This document shows, piece by piece, positions 14,879 to 20,871 of a DNA stretch of 21,502 nucleotides (positions are counted from its first letter, which is position 1; each line of letters starts with the position of its first letter). The position numbers and the translations under genes were made by a program. Under the pieces are notes generated by a model, which saw only the letters and a program-made list of their open reading frames with translations, did no database searches and had not been told where the DNA came from. This stretch comes from Deinococcus sedimenti. GTDB taxonomy: Bacteria; Deinococcota; Deinococci; Deinococcales; Deinococcaceae. The stretch covers positions 1 through 21,502 of the forward strand of contig NZ_BMQN01000028.1 of NCBI RefSeq assembly GCF_014648135.1, in the 5' to 3' direction.

Positions 14879-15271
14879 TCAGGGCAGCAGAGGAGGCCAG
14901 AGGCGGATGACGGGCACTGCCCCCTGCCCTGCCCGGTAGGCGTAGAGGCTCGACTGCCGGATCCGGGCCGGTTCCGTGCTTGCCGCCTGGAAGGTCACGT
15001 CGAGCCGCTCCACCGGGATGGGCGGAAGGTTACACGCCCAACTGCCTGCCTGCGCGCGGCACCAGTCGGCGGCCGCGCCCGCAGGCGTGACGTGATCACC
15101 CTGTACCCGCAGCGCAGGGCCGTCCCCCGCGCGGGCCGCGTCACCGGTCAAGCTGCCCGGGCCAGGGTTCGTGATGGTGACCGTCAGGCCCTGCACGTCA
15201 AGCGTCGACCGTTCGGGTGGCAGGCCGCACGCCACGATCAGCAGGGGCAGCAGCAGCGCGGCCCGCCTCAC
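14879..15271 (-). CDS. Small lipoprotein, last gene of the cassette
   Basis: This 130-aa protein has a lipoprotein signal: MRRAALLLPLLIVACG, with the lipid-anchored Cys in IVAC near residue 15. The exported part has a beta-rich look (TLDVQGLTVTITNPGPGSL) and two Cys (WCRAQAGSWAC) that may form a small disulfide loop. I chose the GTG at 15271 because it overlaps the upstream stop as GTGA, as in other cassette genes. A GTG at 15280 is also open. It is not recognised as a family. By position beside holin-like and endolysin genes, a spanin-like or other envelope role is possible but unproven. A terminator follows. Confidence 0.7.
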   Translation of the reverse strand: MRRAALLLPLLIVACGLPPERSTLDVQGLTVTITNPGPGSLTGDAARAGDGPALRVQGDHVTPAGAAADWCRAQAGSWACNLPPIPVERLDVTFQAASTEPARIRQSSLYAYRAGQGAVPVIRLWPPLLP

Positions 15272-16068
15272 AGGCCCCACTCCTCGCGCAGGTCCTGGAC
15301 GACCGCGAGGACCCGCTGCCGGTTCGGCTCGCTGAGGTAGGGGCTGCGGTCGAGAAGATCCGGCGCGATCGGCGCGAGGCGCAGCGCCAGGGCGACCGCC
15401 TGTTCACGCGTCAGGCTCTGCGGCAGCAGGTCACCCAGCACGGCGCGCAGGGTGGCCAGCGCCGCGGCGGGCAGCGCAGTGCTCGTCGGTAGGCTTATCA
15501 GGCCGCGCGCCTGGAGCGCCGCGTCGAACGCGGCCGCCGGCGGGGATGCGACGTCGGCACCAGCAGGCGCGGCGGCTGAGGTGGCCACTGCTGGAGGACT
15601 CACCGCGCCGCCCGGCCAGATCCAGCCCAGCACAGTGCGCGCCCCGTCCCGCCCGGCGATCGCCACCACGCCCGCGAGCACCCCGTTCAGCAGCGCGGCC
15701 GGCAGGTCTGGCAGGGTCAGTGGGACACCGCTCGGCAGCAGGCCTGCCGCGAAGCGCAGCGCGACGCTGCCCCCCATGCCGATCACGAACGCGACCGTCC
15801 ACCAGCGCCACGGCTGCCAGTTCAGGGGCGGCTCCCTACGGGCCGCGTTGCGCTTCCAGGTCTCCACCAACCCGAACACCACGAGGCCCAGCGCCACCGG
15901 GTTGCTCGCCATCATGCGCAGCCAGCTCAGCGGATCCGCGCCCAGGTCCGGCATCACCGGCTGTGCGAACGCGGACCCGCAGGCCAGCAGCATCAGCGCC
16001 AGCAGCCAGCGGGCCTGCGCGTCGACGAGGGCCACCATTCCAACTGTCCAGTTCAGTACTCGAGTCAT
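15268..16068 (-). CDS. Multi-span membrane protein, possible holin
   Basis: This 266-aa protein has about four hydrophobic segments near residues 20-36, 54-71, 90-112 and 125-150. A long Ala/Pro-rich linker (about 155-185) leads to a soluble helical C-terminus (REQAVALALRLAPIAPDLLD and RQRVLAVVQDLREEW). The first segment (WLLALMLLACGSAFAQ) could be a cleaved signal. The start has a strong SD (GGAGGGTGAG) just before the ATG. It lies between the endolysin and a lipoprotein with GTGA coupling to the latter. A holin or phage membrane protein is the most natural guess from context, but the protein is larger than most holins, so the call is weak. Confidence 0.7.
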   Translation of the reverse strand: MTRVLNWTVGMVALVDAQARWLLALMLLACGSAFAQPVMPDLGADPLSWLRMMASNPVALGLVVFGLVETWKRNAARREPPLNWQPWRWWTVAFVIGMGGSVALRFAAGLLPSGVPLTLPDLPAALLNGVLAGVVAIAGRDGARTVLGWIWPGGAVSPPAVATSAAAPAGADVASPPAAAFDAALQARGLISLPTSTALPAAALATLRAVLGDLLPQSLTREQAVALALRLAPIAPDLLDRSPYLSEPNRQRVLAVVQDLREEWGL

Positions 16069-16092
16069 CTCACCCTCCAGGGCAATGGGCGA

Positions 16093-16120
16093 GCGGCCAC
16101 CCCGCGCTGGAGGTGGCCGC
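16093..16120 (-). terminator. 9-bp hairpin after the endolysin gene
   Basis: GCGGCCACC (16093-16101) and GGTGGCCGC (16112-16120) are perfect arms around a 10-nt loop. It lies 15 nt after the endolysin stop and 25 nt before the next ATG. With no T-run it may act as a partial terminator or an RNA processing or stability element. Confidence 0.5.
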
Positions 16121-16135
16121 CCTGTTCGAAGGTGC

Positions 16136-16921
16136 TCAGCGTTCGGCGATCCAGAGGCGCTGCGGATCCGTGGCGTTCACGACCGTGCCGCCGGGCAGGG
16201 TCACGCGCTGCCCGGCGACGTCGCGCCAGCCACCCTGACCGTCCGGCACCAACACCACCGGCGCGTCGGCCACCGGCTTCGGCCCTGGTGGTGTTGGTGC
16301 TGGGGGGATCACCGGCGAGGCCGGCACGCGGGCCATGGCGTCGCGGTACGCGGGCTGCGCGACGCCCCGCAGGCCGTCCGTCCACTGGAAGTGCATCCCG
16401 TCCTCCCAGGGATCCGACCAGAGGCCACCCCACTCCCAGCCGCACTCCTGGAAGCACCTCACGACGTCCATGTCGATCTGCATCCGGGCACGCGGGACGC
16501 CGTACCCGTTCCAGGCCGCGTCGAAATCGACGGCGATGCCCAGCGCGTGCGTGCTGATCTGCGCGTCCGAATCGTGCCCCACCCGGCGTGGGTTGTACCA
16601 GCCGTCGAAGGTCCGCAGCCGCCCCGTCAGGCCGCGGCGGCGCAGCTCCGCCCACGTCGCCCGCAGGGGCTCGACGACCAGGCGGTGCACGCGGATCCGC
16701 GTGACGTGGACGGCCGGGTTGCTGTAGCGCGGCCAGCCGGGGAACTCGCTCAGCTGCAGCGTCACGAGGTTCGCGGCCTCCCACGCCGGGTTGGGCGTGA
16801 ACGTGGCGCTCCCCCTGGGCACCACGGCGCCCGGCCCGAGCGGGTTGCCGTAGTGCGCCACCAGCTGCTGCACGCTATCCCCACCGGGTCGCGCGCCGAT
16901 CAGTGCCGTCCAGTCCGTCAT
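16136..16921 (-). CDS. M15-type peptidoglycan peptidase (endolysin)
   Basis: This 261-aa protein is predicted to cleave peptide cross-links in peptidoglycan as a zinc peptidase of the VanY/L-Ala-D-Glu type. The M15 motifs are visible: STHALGIAVD at 123-132 (H125 and D132 as zinc ligands) and DGMHFQ at 174-179 (H177), with the WEWGGLWSD segment between them as in phage endolysins. No signal peptide is seen, so export would depend on a holin. A Pro-rich linker (about 203-217) leads to a small C-terminal domain (PVVLVPDGQGGWRDVAGQRV) that may bind the wall. The ATG overlaps the upstream stop as ATGA and has GGAG 8 nt ahead. A perfect 14-bp inverted repeat lies inside the gene at the linker. Confidence 0.87.
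   Translation of the reverse strand: MTDWTALIGARPGGDSVQQLVAHYGNPLGPGAVVPRGSATFTPNPAWEAANLVTLQLSEFPGWPRYSNPAVHVTRIRVHRLVVEPLRATWAELRRRGLTGRLRTFDGWYNPRRVGHDSDAQISTHALGIAVDFDAAWNGYGVPRARMQIDMDVVRCFQECGWEWGGLWSDPWEDGMHFQWTDGLRGVAQPAYRDAMARVPASPVIPPAPTPPGPKPVADAPVVLVPDGQGGWRDVAGQRVTLPGGTVVNATDPQRLWIAER
16246..16300. repeat. Perfect 14-bp inverted repeat inside the endolysin gene
   Basis: GCACCAACACCACC (16246-16259) and its exact reverse complement (16287-16300) flank a 27-nt spacer. The arms encode part of the Pro-rich linker and the start of the C-terminal domain. An mRNA hairpin there could slow translation between domains. Confidence 0.6.
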
Positions 16922-17391
16922 CGGCCACTCTCCGTGGTGCACGAGCCGGGAATCACGAACGGCAGGCGGTACGCGGCCGCGTCCGTGTTGAACGCCGTCG
17001 CGCCCGCCCGGATCTCGTACACGCCCGGCGGCAAGAGCGGTACAGGCATCGAGCGGGACGTCTTGACCTGCGTCCCGACGTCCTGATCGGTCCACACGAA
17101 GAAGTCCAGCGCGCCGTCCGGCACGACCGTCATCCCCCGCGTTACGTCCCAGATGCTGCGCGCGATGGCCAGCACCGTCGGCGCGCGCCGCACCACCAGC
17201 TGCGGGTGCCACGTGAGCGCGTTGCCCGGGCACACCGTCGGATGATCCGGGAGGTACGCCTCCTGCGTGAACGCGAACGGGGGCGGGCTGGCCAGGGTGC
17301 GCACGCCGACGAACACCAGGCCGAGCAGGGCCAGGGCGAACACGGACATGGCCAGGCGATCCAGGAGGCGGAGCTGCCGGTGTGTTTTCAT
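16918..17391 (-). CDS. Membrane-anchored exported protein
   Basis: This 157-aa protein has one N-terminal membrane segment (about 13-33, LAMSVFALALLGLVFVGV) after a basic start, so the rest should face outward. The outer part is beta-rich, with two Cys (in HPTVCPGN and PGSCTT) that could form a disulfide, and a PPGVYEIRAGATAFN stretch typical of an Ig-like fold. It is not recognised as a family. The ATG has GGAGG ahead and overlaps the upstream stop by 4 nt, and its stop overlaps the endolysin start by 4 nt. It is therefore made together with a holin-like protein and the endolysin. An adhesin, antiholin or spanin-like part is possible. Confidence 0.75.
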   Translation of the reverse strand: MKTHRQLRLLDRLAMSVFALALLGLVFVGVRTLASPPPFAFTQEAYLPDHPTVCPGNALTWHPQLVVRRAPTVLAIARSIWDVTRGMTVVPDGALDFFVWTDQDVGTQVKTSRSMPVPLLPPGVYEIRAGATAFNTDAAAYRLPFVIPGSCTTESGR

Positions 17392-17660
17392 GGCGTTCCT
17401 CCGAAGAGCTTGAGCAGCGCGGCGATCAGGCCGACGATGCTCAGCAGGCTGGTGCCACCCAGGAACGTCAGGACGCGCATGATGCCCTGCTGGAACGCTT
17501 TTTCCTTGTCGCGTTCACTCTGAATGGCTTTGACGGTCGTCTGGATCTCGTCGGTCACGACGCGGATGGGGCGGACATTCATGCCCGGGTTCCCGTCGAC
17601 GATCTGAGAGAGACGCTGCACCTCGTCGGAGAGGCGCGAGAGGGGATCGGGTGTCGTCAT
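17388..17660 (-). CDS. Small holin/XhlA-like membrane protein
   Basis: This 90-aa protein has a soluble N-terminal half with a likely coiled coil (LSRLSDEVQRLSQIV and TDEIQTTVKAIQSERDKE) and one C-terminal membrane helix at about 63-86 (MRVLTFLGGTSLLSIVGLIAA), ending in a short tail. This layout fits XhlA-like or other tail-anchored phage lysis helpers. The frame is open to 17693, but the ATG at 17660 has a good GGAGG SD. Its stop overlaps the next start by 4 nt. It begins the tightly coupled run of three genes that ends with the endolysin. A holin role is inferred. Confidence 0.75.
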   Translation of the reverse strand: MTTPDPLSRLSDEVQRLSQIVDGNPGMNVRPIRVVTDEIQTTVKAIQSERDKEKAFQQGIMRVLTFLGGTSLLSIVGLIAALLKLFGGTP

Positions 17661-17692
17661 GGGCCTCCAGGGCCGCCCGGCAGAATGAGACA

Positions 17693-17721
17693 CGCGCTCC
17701 AGGCCGGGTGGCTGGAGCGCG
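17693..17721 (-). terminator. 10-bp hairpin between cassette units
   Basis: CGCGCTCCAG (17693-17702) and CTGGAGCGCG (17712-17721) pair perfectly around a 9-nt loop. It lies 17 nt after the stop of the membrane gene at 17739 and 32 nt before the next ATG. It may weaken or process the transcript between the two units. Confidence 0.55.
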
Positions 17722-17738
17722 CGAGGGGAGTTGACCTG

Positions 17739-17987
17739 TTATGGAACGCGGGGAGGGAGAGGGTCGTCCGCGTGCCGCTGGTATGACTGGACAGCGATGA
17801 CGCTGGCGGTGATGAGGAGGGCCGCCAGTGCCACGCCAAGGGCGGCGGGGAGGGAGACACTCAGGGCCAAGGCTCCCGCGAGGGGAACGAGGAGCGCCGT
17901 GAGAAGGGCGGGCACGCGGCGCTTCATGGACAGGAGCATGCAGCGGCGCAGGTAGGTGGACCGGTCAGGAGGCAGCGGCGACGTCAC
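17739..17987 (-). CDS. Small two-span membrane protein
   Basis: This 82-aa protein has two adjacent hydrophobic stretches (about 27-43 and 44-65) after a basic N-terminal part with the MLLSMKRRVP segment. The C-terminal tail is short and charged (QSYQRHADDPLPPRVP). Size and layout are compatible with a class II holin or a small membrane helper, but no family is recognised. The start is a GTG at 17987 with GAGG very close. An ATG at residue 17 or 21 is also possible and would leave the membrane hairpin intact. It lies between two hairpin-bounded units of the cassette. Confidence 0.65.
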   Translation of the reverse strand: MTSPLPPDRSTYLRRCMLLSMKRRVPALLTALLVPLAGALALSVSLPAALGVALAALLITASVIAVQSYQRHADDPLPPRVP

Positions 17988-18068
17988 AGCCTCAGTGTGT
18001 CCCGCTGCTCATGTCAGAAATGTCATGAACGCCCACGCCGGTCTGACACGCCAAACAGTCAGCGTGTC

Positions 18069-18090
18069 GCCCCCGCTTCAGAGCGGGGGC
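18069..18090 (-). terminator. 9-bp hairpin with TCAG tetraloop
   Basis: GCCCCCGCT (18069-18077) and AGCGGGGGC (18082-18090) are perfect arms around a 4-nt loop. It lies 20 nt after the stop of the 51-aa membrane gene. A second inverted repeat (GACACGC 18045-18051, GCGTGTC 18062-18068) follows directly, giving two stacked structures. Confidence 0.6.
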
Positions 18091-18110
18091 GGATCGTGGA
18101 GTCGGGAGGG

Positions 18111-18266
18111 TCAATCGCCGGCAGACCAGGTCGGCGGCACGGGCCGCATCCGGGGTTGTCTCGGGCCGCGCCACGCGAGATACCCGAACCACAGGGCCAG
18201 ACTCACCCCGAGCGCCACCTGAATCAACACGAAGGCGAGCAGAATCGACATGTCTTGCAGTTTCAC
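18111..18266 (-). CDS. 51-aa single-span membrane peptide
   Basis: This short gene encodes MKLQDMSILLAFVLIQVALG followed by a hydrophobic run to GYLAWRG and a basic Pro-rich tail ending in TWSAGD. The helix covers about residues 7-29, with the positive tail probably inside. I chose the GTG at 18266 because it overlaps the stop of the upstream lipoprotein as GTGA, the coupling seen elsewhere in this cassette. The ATG at 18251 would give 46 aa. Size and layout suit a small holin-like, antiholin or regulatory membrane peptide, but no family is recognised. A 9-bp hairpin follows. Confidence 0.65.
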   Translation of the reverse strand: MKLQDMSILLAFVLIQVALGVSLALWFGYLAWRGPRQPRMRPVPPTWSAGD

Positions 18267-18889
18267 CTCCGCCGCTGAAGTGAACACGAGAGGCAGATCA
18301 ACGGGCGGTTGACGGTTTGCGCATGCAATACCCCGACTCCTCTCATGGAGCGTGGACCGTCACCGTGCTGACGGTGATTCGCCGGTCCGTCGGTGTGATT
18401 GGCGACGACTGAAGTCAGTGGCGACGTCACGACGACGTCGCTCATGCGCAGATCAGGCGGACCCGTGCACGTCGCGGGCCGTGAGTCGGGCAGTCCGAGG
18501 GGTGCGACGCTCACGCCGCAGGCCTGCAGGTACCGGGGCACGTACGCGACCGCTGGGGGCTCCGTCCAGTCGCCGCGCCGGGCGATGGCCAGGCAGTGCG
18601 CGGCCTCGTGCGCCGACACCTCCGGGGTCAGCAGCCGGTCGAACATGACGTGCACCTCGCATATGCCGTCCGGCCGCATCCACGCGGTTCCCAGCACGTG
18701 CCCGTCCAACCCACCAGGGCGGGCGGAGCGGTCCAGCGCCTGCTGACTGATCTCCGCGTGCCACTCGATCCGCACCCCGGGCCAGGGGGTGGTGACGAGC
18801 GGCGCCGGCGGCTCGGGGACCGGGGGGGAGGTCTGGGGCGGACCGCACCCGGTCAGGACGGCCAGCAGGGACAGGAGGGGTCGGGTCAT
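18263..18889 (-). CDS. HExxH lipoprotein, putative metallopeptidase (copy 1)
   Basis: This 208-aa protein has a lipoprotein signal with Cys15 in VLTGC, then a Pro-rich linker (about 17-37). The core has a HEAAHCLAIA zinc-peptidase motif (94-98) preceded by an ICEVHVMFD strand and followed by YLQACGVSVAPLGL. The same order of elements occurs in its neighbour at 18958-19449, so the two are paralogues. A predicted surface or periplasmic zinc peptidase is likely, but the third metal ligand is not clear. The last 60 residues have no counterpart in the other copy and look low in structure, so they may be an added tail. The start has a good GAGGTGA SD. A 51-aa membrane gene is coupled to its end. 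Confidence 0.8.
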   Translation of the reverse strand: MTRPLLSLLAVLTGCGPPQTSPPVPEPPAPLVTTPWPGVRIEWHAEISQQALDRSARPGGLDGHVLGTAWMRPDGICEVHVMFDRLLTPEVSAHEAAHCLAIARRGDWTEPPAVAYVPRYLQACGVSVAPLGLPDSRPATCTGPPDLRMSDVVVTSPLTSVVANHTDGPANHRQHGDGPRSMRGVGVLHAQTVNRPLICLSCSLQRRR

Positions 18890-18910
18890 GGGTCACCTCG
18901 GGGGGAAAGC

Positions 18911-18943
18911 GAACCCGCCCGGAGCGGCGGCTCGGGCGGGTTC
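18911..18943 (-). terminator. Long hairpin between the two HExxH genes
   Basis: GAACCCGCCC (18911-18920) pairs with GGGCGGGTTC (18934-18943), and GAGC/GCTC extends the stem inside with one bulged base. It lies between copy 2's stop and copy 1's start, so it may lower expression of downstream genes. A short T/C-rich stretch follows on the minus strand. Confidence 0.6.
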
Positions 18944-18957
18944 AGGGTGGGGTGGGG

Positions 18958-19449
18958 TCACCAGTCGGTGGGAATGTCCTCGGCGGTGGGCGGCGCGCTG
19001 CACTGCGGCTCGGCGCGGTCCGTCCAGCCCAGCGGACGGCGGCTCTGCCCGCAGGACCGCAGGTACGCCTGCGCGTACGCCTCAGGCCAGCGCTCGAACA
19101 GCTGGTGCGTGTGCGGATCCGGATGCTGCGGGTCCCCGAATACCCGCAGCTTCGCGGCCGCGAGGCAATGCCCGAACTCGTGCGCCGCGATGCGCGTGAG
19201 CTGGCCGGGCGAGACGCTCGGGTCGATGTCCACCACGCAGGAGGACGCGCCGGGCAGGACACTCGCGTGCCCGGCCGTGCCGGGGTTGCCGGTCCGGCGG
19301 GCCAGTTCGCCGGGCGTGGTCCAGCGCCACGTGACGGTCACGCCGTGGAGGGTGCTGGACCACTGGGCGTTGTCGCGGGGCGGAGCGGTGACGCTGCAGG
19401 CGGCGAGCAGGAGGGGCAGGGCGAGGGCGGCCAGGGGGCGTGGGTGCAA
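18958..19449 (-). CDS. HExxH lipoprotein, putative metallopeptidase (copy 2)
   Basis: This 163-aa protein starts with TTG at 19449 behind a GGAGG SD. The lipobox is LLAAC with Cys18. The mature part has a CVVDIDPSVS strand, then HEFGHCLAAAK (90-94), then YLRSCGQSRRPLGW, in the same order as copy 1. HEFGH is a typical metallopeptidase motif, so an envelope-anchored zinc peptidase is likely, but the substrate is unknown. Conserved Cys in both copies (before and within the motif, and after it) suggest disulfides. It is the first gene of the minus-strand cassette and is divergent from the XRE regulator, with which it shares the control region. Confidence 0.82.
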   Translation of the reverse strand: MHPRPLAALALPLLLAACSVTAPPRDNAQWSSTLHGVTVTWRWTTPGELARRTGNPGTAGHASVLPGASSCVVDIDPSVSPGQLTRIAAHEFGHCLAAAKLRVFGDPQHPDPHTHQLFERWPEAYAQAYLRSCGQSRRPLGWTDRAEPQCSAPPTAEDIPTDW

Positions 19450-19535
19450 GGGGGGACCTCCAGGGATGTGGGCAGCACGAAGCGCGCAGCTCCGGTGAGC
19501 GGCCGCGCGCAGAGTCGGTGTGACCCGTTGGCATG

Positions 19536-19588
19536 ACGTTATATCTGAGGTAACGTACCGTCAAGCATAACGTGCCTGAATCAGGCAC
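19536..19588. promoter_or_regulatory. Operator cluster between the XRE gene and the cassette
   Basis: ACGTTA (19536-19541) and TAACGT (19551-19556) form an inverted pair, and a third TAACGT lies at 19568-19573, 17 nt from the second. GTGCCTGA-A-TCAGGCAC (19572-19588) is a perfect 8+1+8 palindrome 11 nt before the SD of the XRE gene. These are likely repressor-binding sites. Confidence 0.6.
19538..19564 (-). promoter_or_regulatory. Putative promoter of the minus-strand cassette
   Basis: On the minus strand TTGACG (19564-19559) and TATAAC (19543-19538) form a near-consensus pair with a short 15-nt spacer. It overlaps the TAACGT operator sites, so a bound repressor could block it. Confidence 0.45.
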
Positions 19589-19611
19589 ATTCGTGCACGG
19601 GAGGTGCTACG

Positions 19612-19827
19612 GTGACCGATGTGAATCAGGATGTGTGCCGCCAGGTCAAGGCCGTGATGAAAGAGGACGGTATGACCCAGGAGGCCGTGGCGCAGCAGAT
19701 GAACGTGGACCGCGTCTACATCAACCGCATGCTCAACAACGGCACCAGCAAGATCCCGATGCGCTGGGGCCAGCTCCTGGATCTGCTCGGCCTCGAACTG
19801 GTCATCCGACGCAAACAGGACCGGTAG
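19612..19827 (+). CDS. XRE-family helix-turn-helix regulator
   Basis: This 71-aa protein has a compact Cro/C1-type DNA-binding domain. The helices are visible as VCRQVKAVMKEDG, TQEAVAQQMNV (HTH helix 2), DRVYINRMLNNG (recognition helix) and MRWGQLLDLLGLELVI. There is no dimerisation or peptidase domain, so it is the size of a Cro or small antitoxin-like regulator. The start is a GTG at 19612 with GGGAGGTG 4-12 nt ahead. It is divergent from the lipoprotein cassette, and operator-like palindromes lie between them. It probably controls itself and the cassette, which is an inference. A large hairpin repeat follows 40 nt after its stop. Confidence 0.85.
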   Translation: MTDVNQDVCRQVKAVMKEDGMTQEAVAQQMNVDRVYINRMLNNGTSKIPMRWGQLLDLLGLELVIRRKQDR

Positions 19828-19866
19828 GCTCCGTAGGCGGGGGCCGGAGTAGAAGAACTCACCCCA

Positions 19867-19914
19867 AGATGAGAAGCGCCGCGACCCTGGAAAGGGAAGC
19901 GGCGCTCCTCATCT
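19867..19914. repeat. Hairpin repeat, copy 1
   Basis: The 16-nt arms 19867-19882 and 19899-19914 pair at 15 positions. The loop GACCCTGGAAAGGGAA contains a further CCCT/AGGG pair. The core closely matches a second copy at 20790-20823. It could terminate the XRE gene, but the two copies suggest a dispersed element. Confidence 0.75.
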
Positions 19915-20012
19915 CTGCAGAGGCTGATGCTGAGGGTCACCGGCCCGCACCTCCCACCCCCCATCAGCATCCGACCCCCGTGCAGGAACCAGGGCCGAAG
20001 GCACCCAGTTGG

Positions 20013-20606
20013 TCAGGGCGCCTCCACCGTGGTCGTGCCATGACCGACTTTCCGGCCCCCACTGGACTGCAGAATGCGCCGCAGTCCCGCCTCCCACGTC
20101 AGGCGCTGCAGGATACCGACGCCCAGCAGGTACGCCAGTCGGTCAAACCAGCTGCTTGCCCGCACCTGCGAGACCACCTGCAACCGGTGCCGATCCCCAC
20201 CCAGCGGTTCCGTACGACACTCGATCCAGCCAGACTCGGAGTGCTGCTTCAGAGTGTGCAGGCGGAAGCAGTCCGGGTGGATCGCTGTGACGTGCACCCG
20301 CGCGCGGCGCACACCGAGCATCAGGATGGTGAACTGATCGCCGACTTCCGTCCGGCGCGGACCTGGCTGAACCCGCCGGAACCAGGCCAGAGGTTTGGGG
20401 ATGCGCTCCGGTAGATGCTGTAAGGCGCTGTCCACCACATCGGTCATGGGCCGGGTCGGCGCCGCCAGATCAATCCAGTAGGTGCGGCGCGTGACTGGAC
20501 CAACCCCGTCCCGCAGCGTAGTGCCGTGCCAGCCGTTGAAGGGAAGACGGAGGAAACGCGCGGCGTATGCTCCGGCAAGGAACACCAGGAACCGGTGAAC
20601 CTTCAT
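20013..20606 (-). CDS. SRPBCC/DUF1990-like protein
   Basis: This is a 197-aa protein with no certain family. The middle and C-terminal parts have the order seen in DUF1990-type proteins of the SRPBCC (Bet v1-like) fold: GDQFTILMLGVRRARVHVTAI, then HPDCFRLHTLKQHSESGWIE, then HRLQVVSQVRASSWFDRLAYL and a long final helix (LTWEAGLRRIL). Such folds bind small hydrophobic molecules in other proteins. The ligand here is unknown. The N-terminus (MKVHRFLVFLAGAYAARFLR) is mildly hydrophobic and could be a weak membrane contact. No SD is visible before the ATG. It stands alone between the two hairpin repeats and is not typical phage cargo. Confidence 0.6.
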   Translation of the reverse strand: MKVHRFLVFLAGAYAARFLRLPFNGWHGTTLRDGVGPVTRRTYWIDLAAPTRPMTDVVDSALQHLPERIPKPLAWFRRVQPGPRRTEVGDQFTILMLGVRRARVHVTAIHPDCFRLHTLKQHSESGWIECRTEPLGGDRHRLQVVSQVRASSWFDRLAYLLGVGILQRLTWEAGLRRILQSSGGRKVGHGTTTVEAP

Positions 20607-20789
20607 GGCGTGTCACAGGTGGAGGGCAACCCGGGCGATAGCCAAAGACTGTAGTTTCTCATACGGAAGTCTCTCCTCTTGCGGGACGGTCCTTGTGAAT
20701 TGCGCCTGAATGGACTACAGGCAACCTCTCATGCGGCTGCTGCCTGGTCAGGGCAGATACGGCACGCCGTCGACTTGCCCTCCCGGGCT

Positions 20790-20823
20790 GAGTGCCGCGA
20801 CCCTGGGGAGGGAAGCGGCGTTC
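20790..20823. repeat. Hairpin repeat, copy 2
   Basis: The arms 20790-20798 and 20815-20823 pair at all nine positions (two as G-T pairs). The 16-nt loop GACCCTGGGGAGGGAA differs from copy 1 at only two bases, and the CCCT/AGGG pair inside is kept. It lies about 50 nt before the gene at 20872. Confidence 0.75.
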
Positions 20824-20858
20824 AACATTTCCACAATGTGCGGATTCGGATGAACTCT

Positions 20859-20864
20859 TACACT
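20859..20864 (+). promoter_or_regulatory. Putative leaderless -10 box for 20872
   Basis: TACACT lies 7 nt before the ATG at 20872, with no SD between. This is the same placement as the boxes before 3703, 6643 and 8578. No clear -35 is seen. Confidence 0.4.
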
Positions 20865-20871
20865 TGGCAGC

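Noticed and set aside
15452..17086. Plus-strand open frame of 544 codons
   Set aside because: It is antisense to the membrane protein, endolysin and anchored protein genes, which have motifs, SDs and coupled junctions. Its own translation is low-complexity and unrecognisable.
9401..20731. Shared 12-mer GGCAACCTCTCA at 9401-9412 and 20720-20731, considered as an att pair
   Set aside because: The match does not extend on either side, and the pair would enclose the pilin operon, which does not fit the integrase position.
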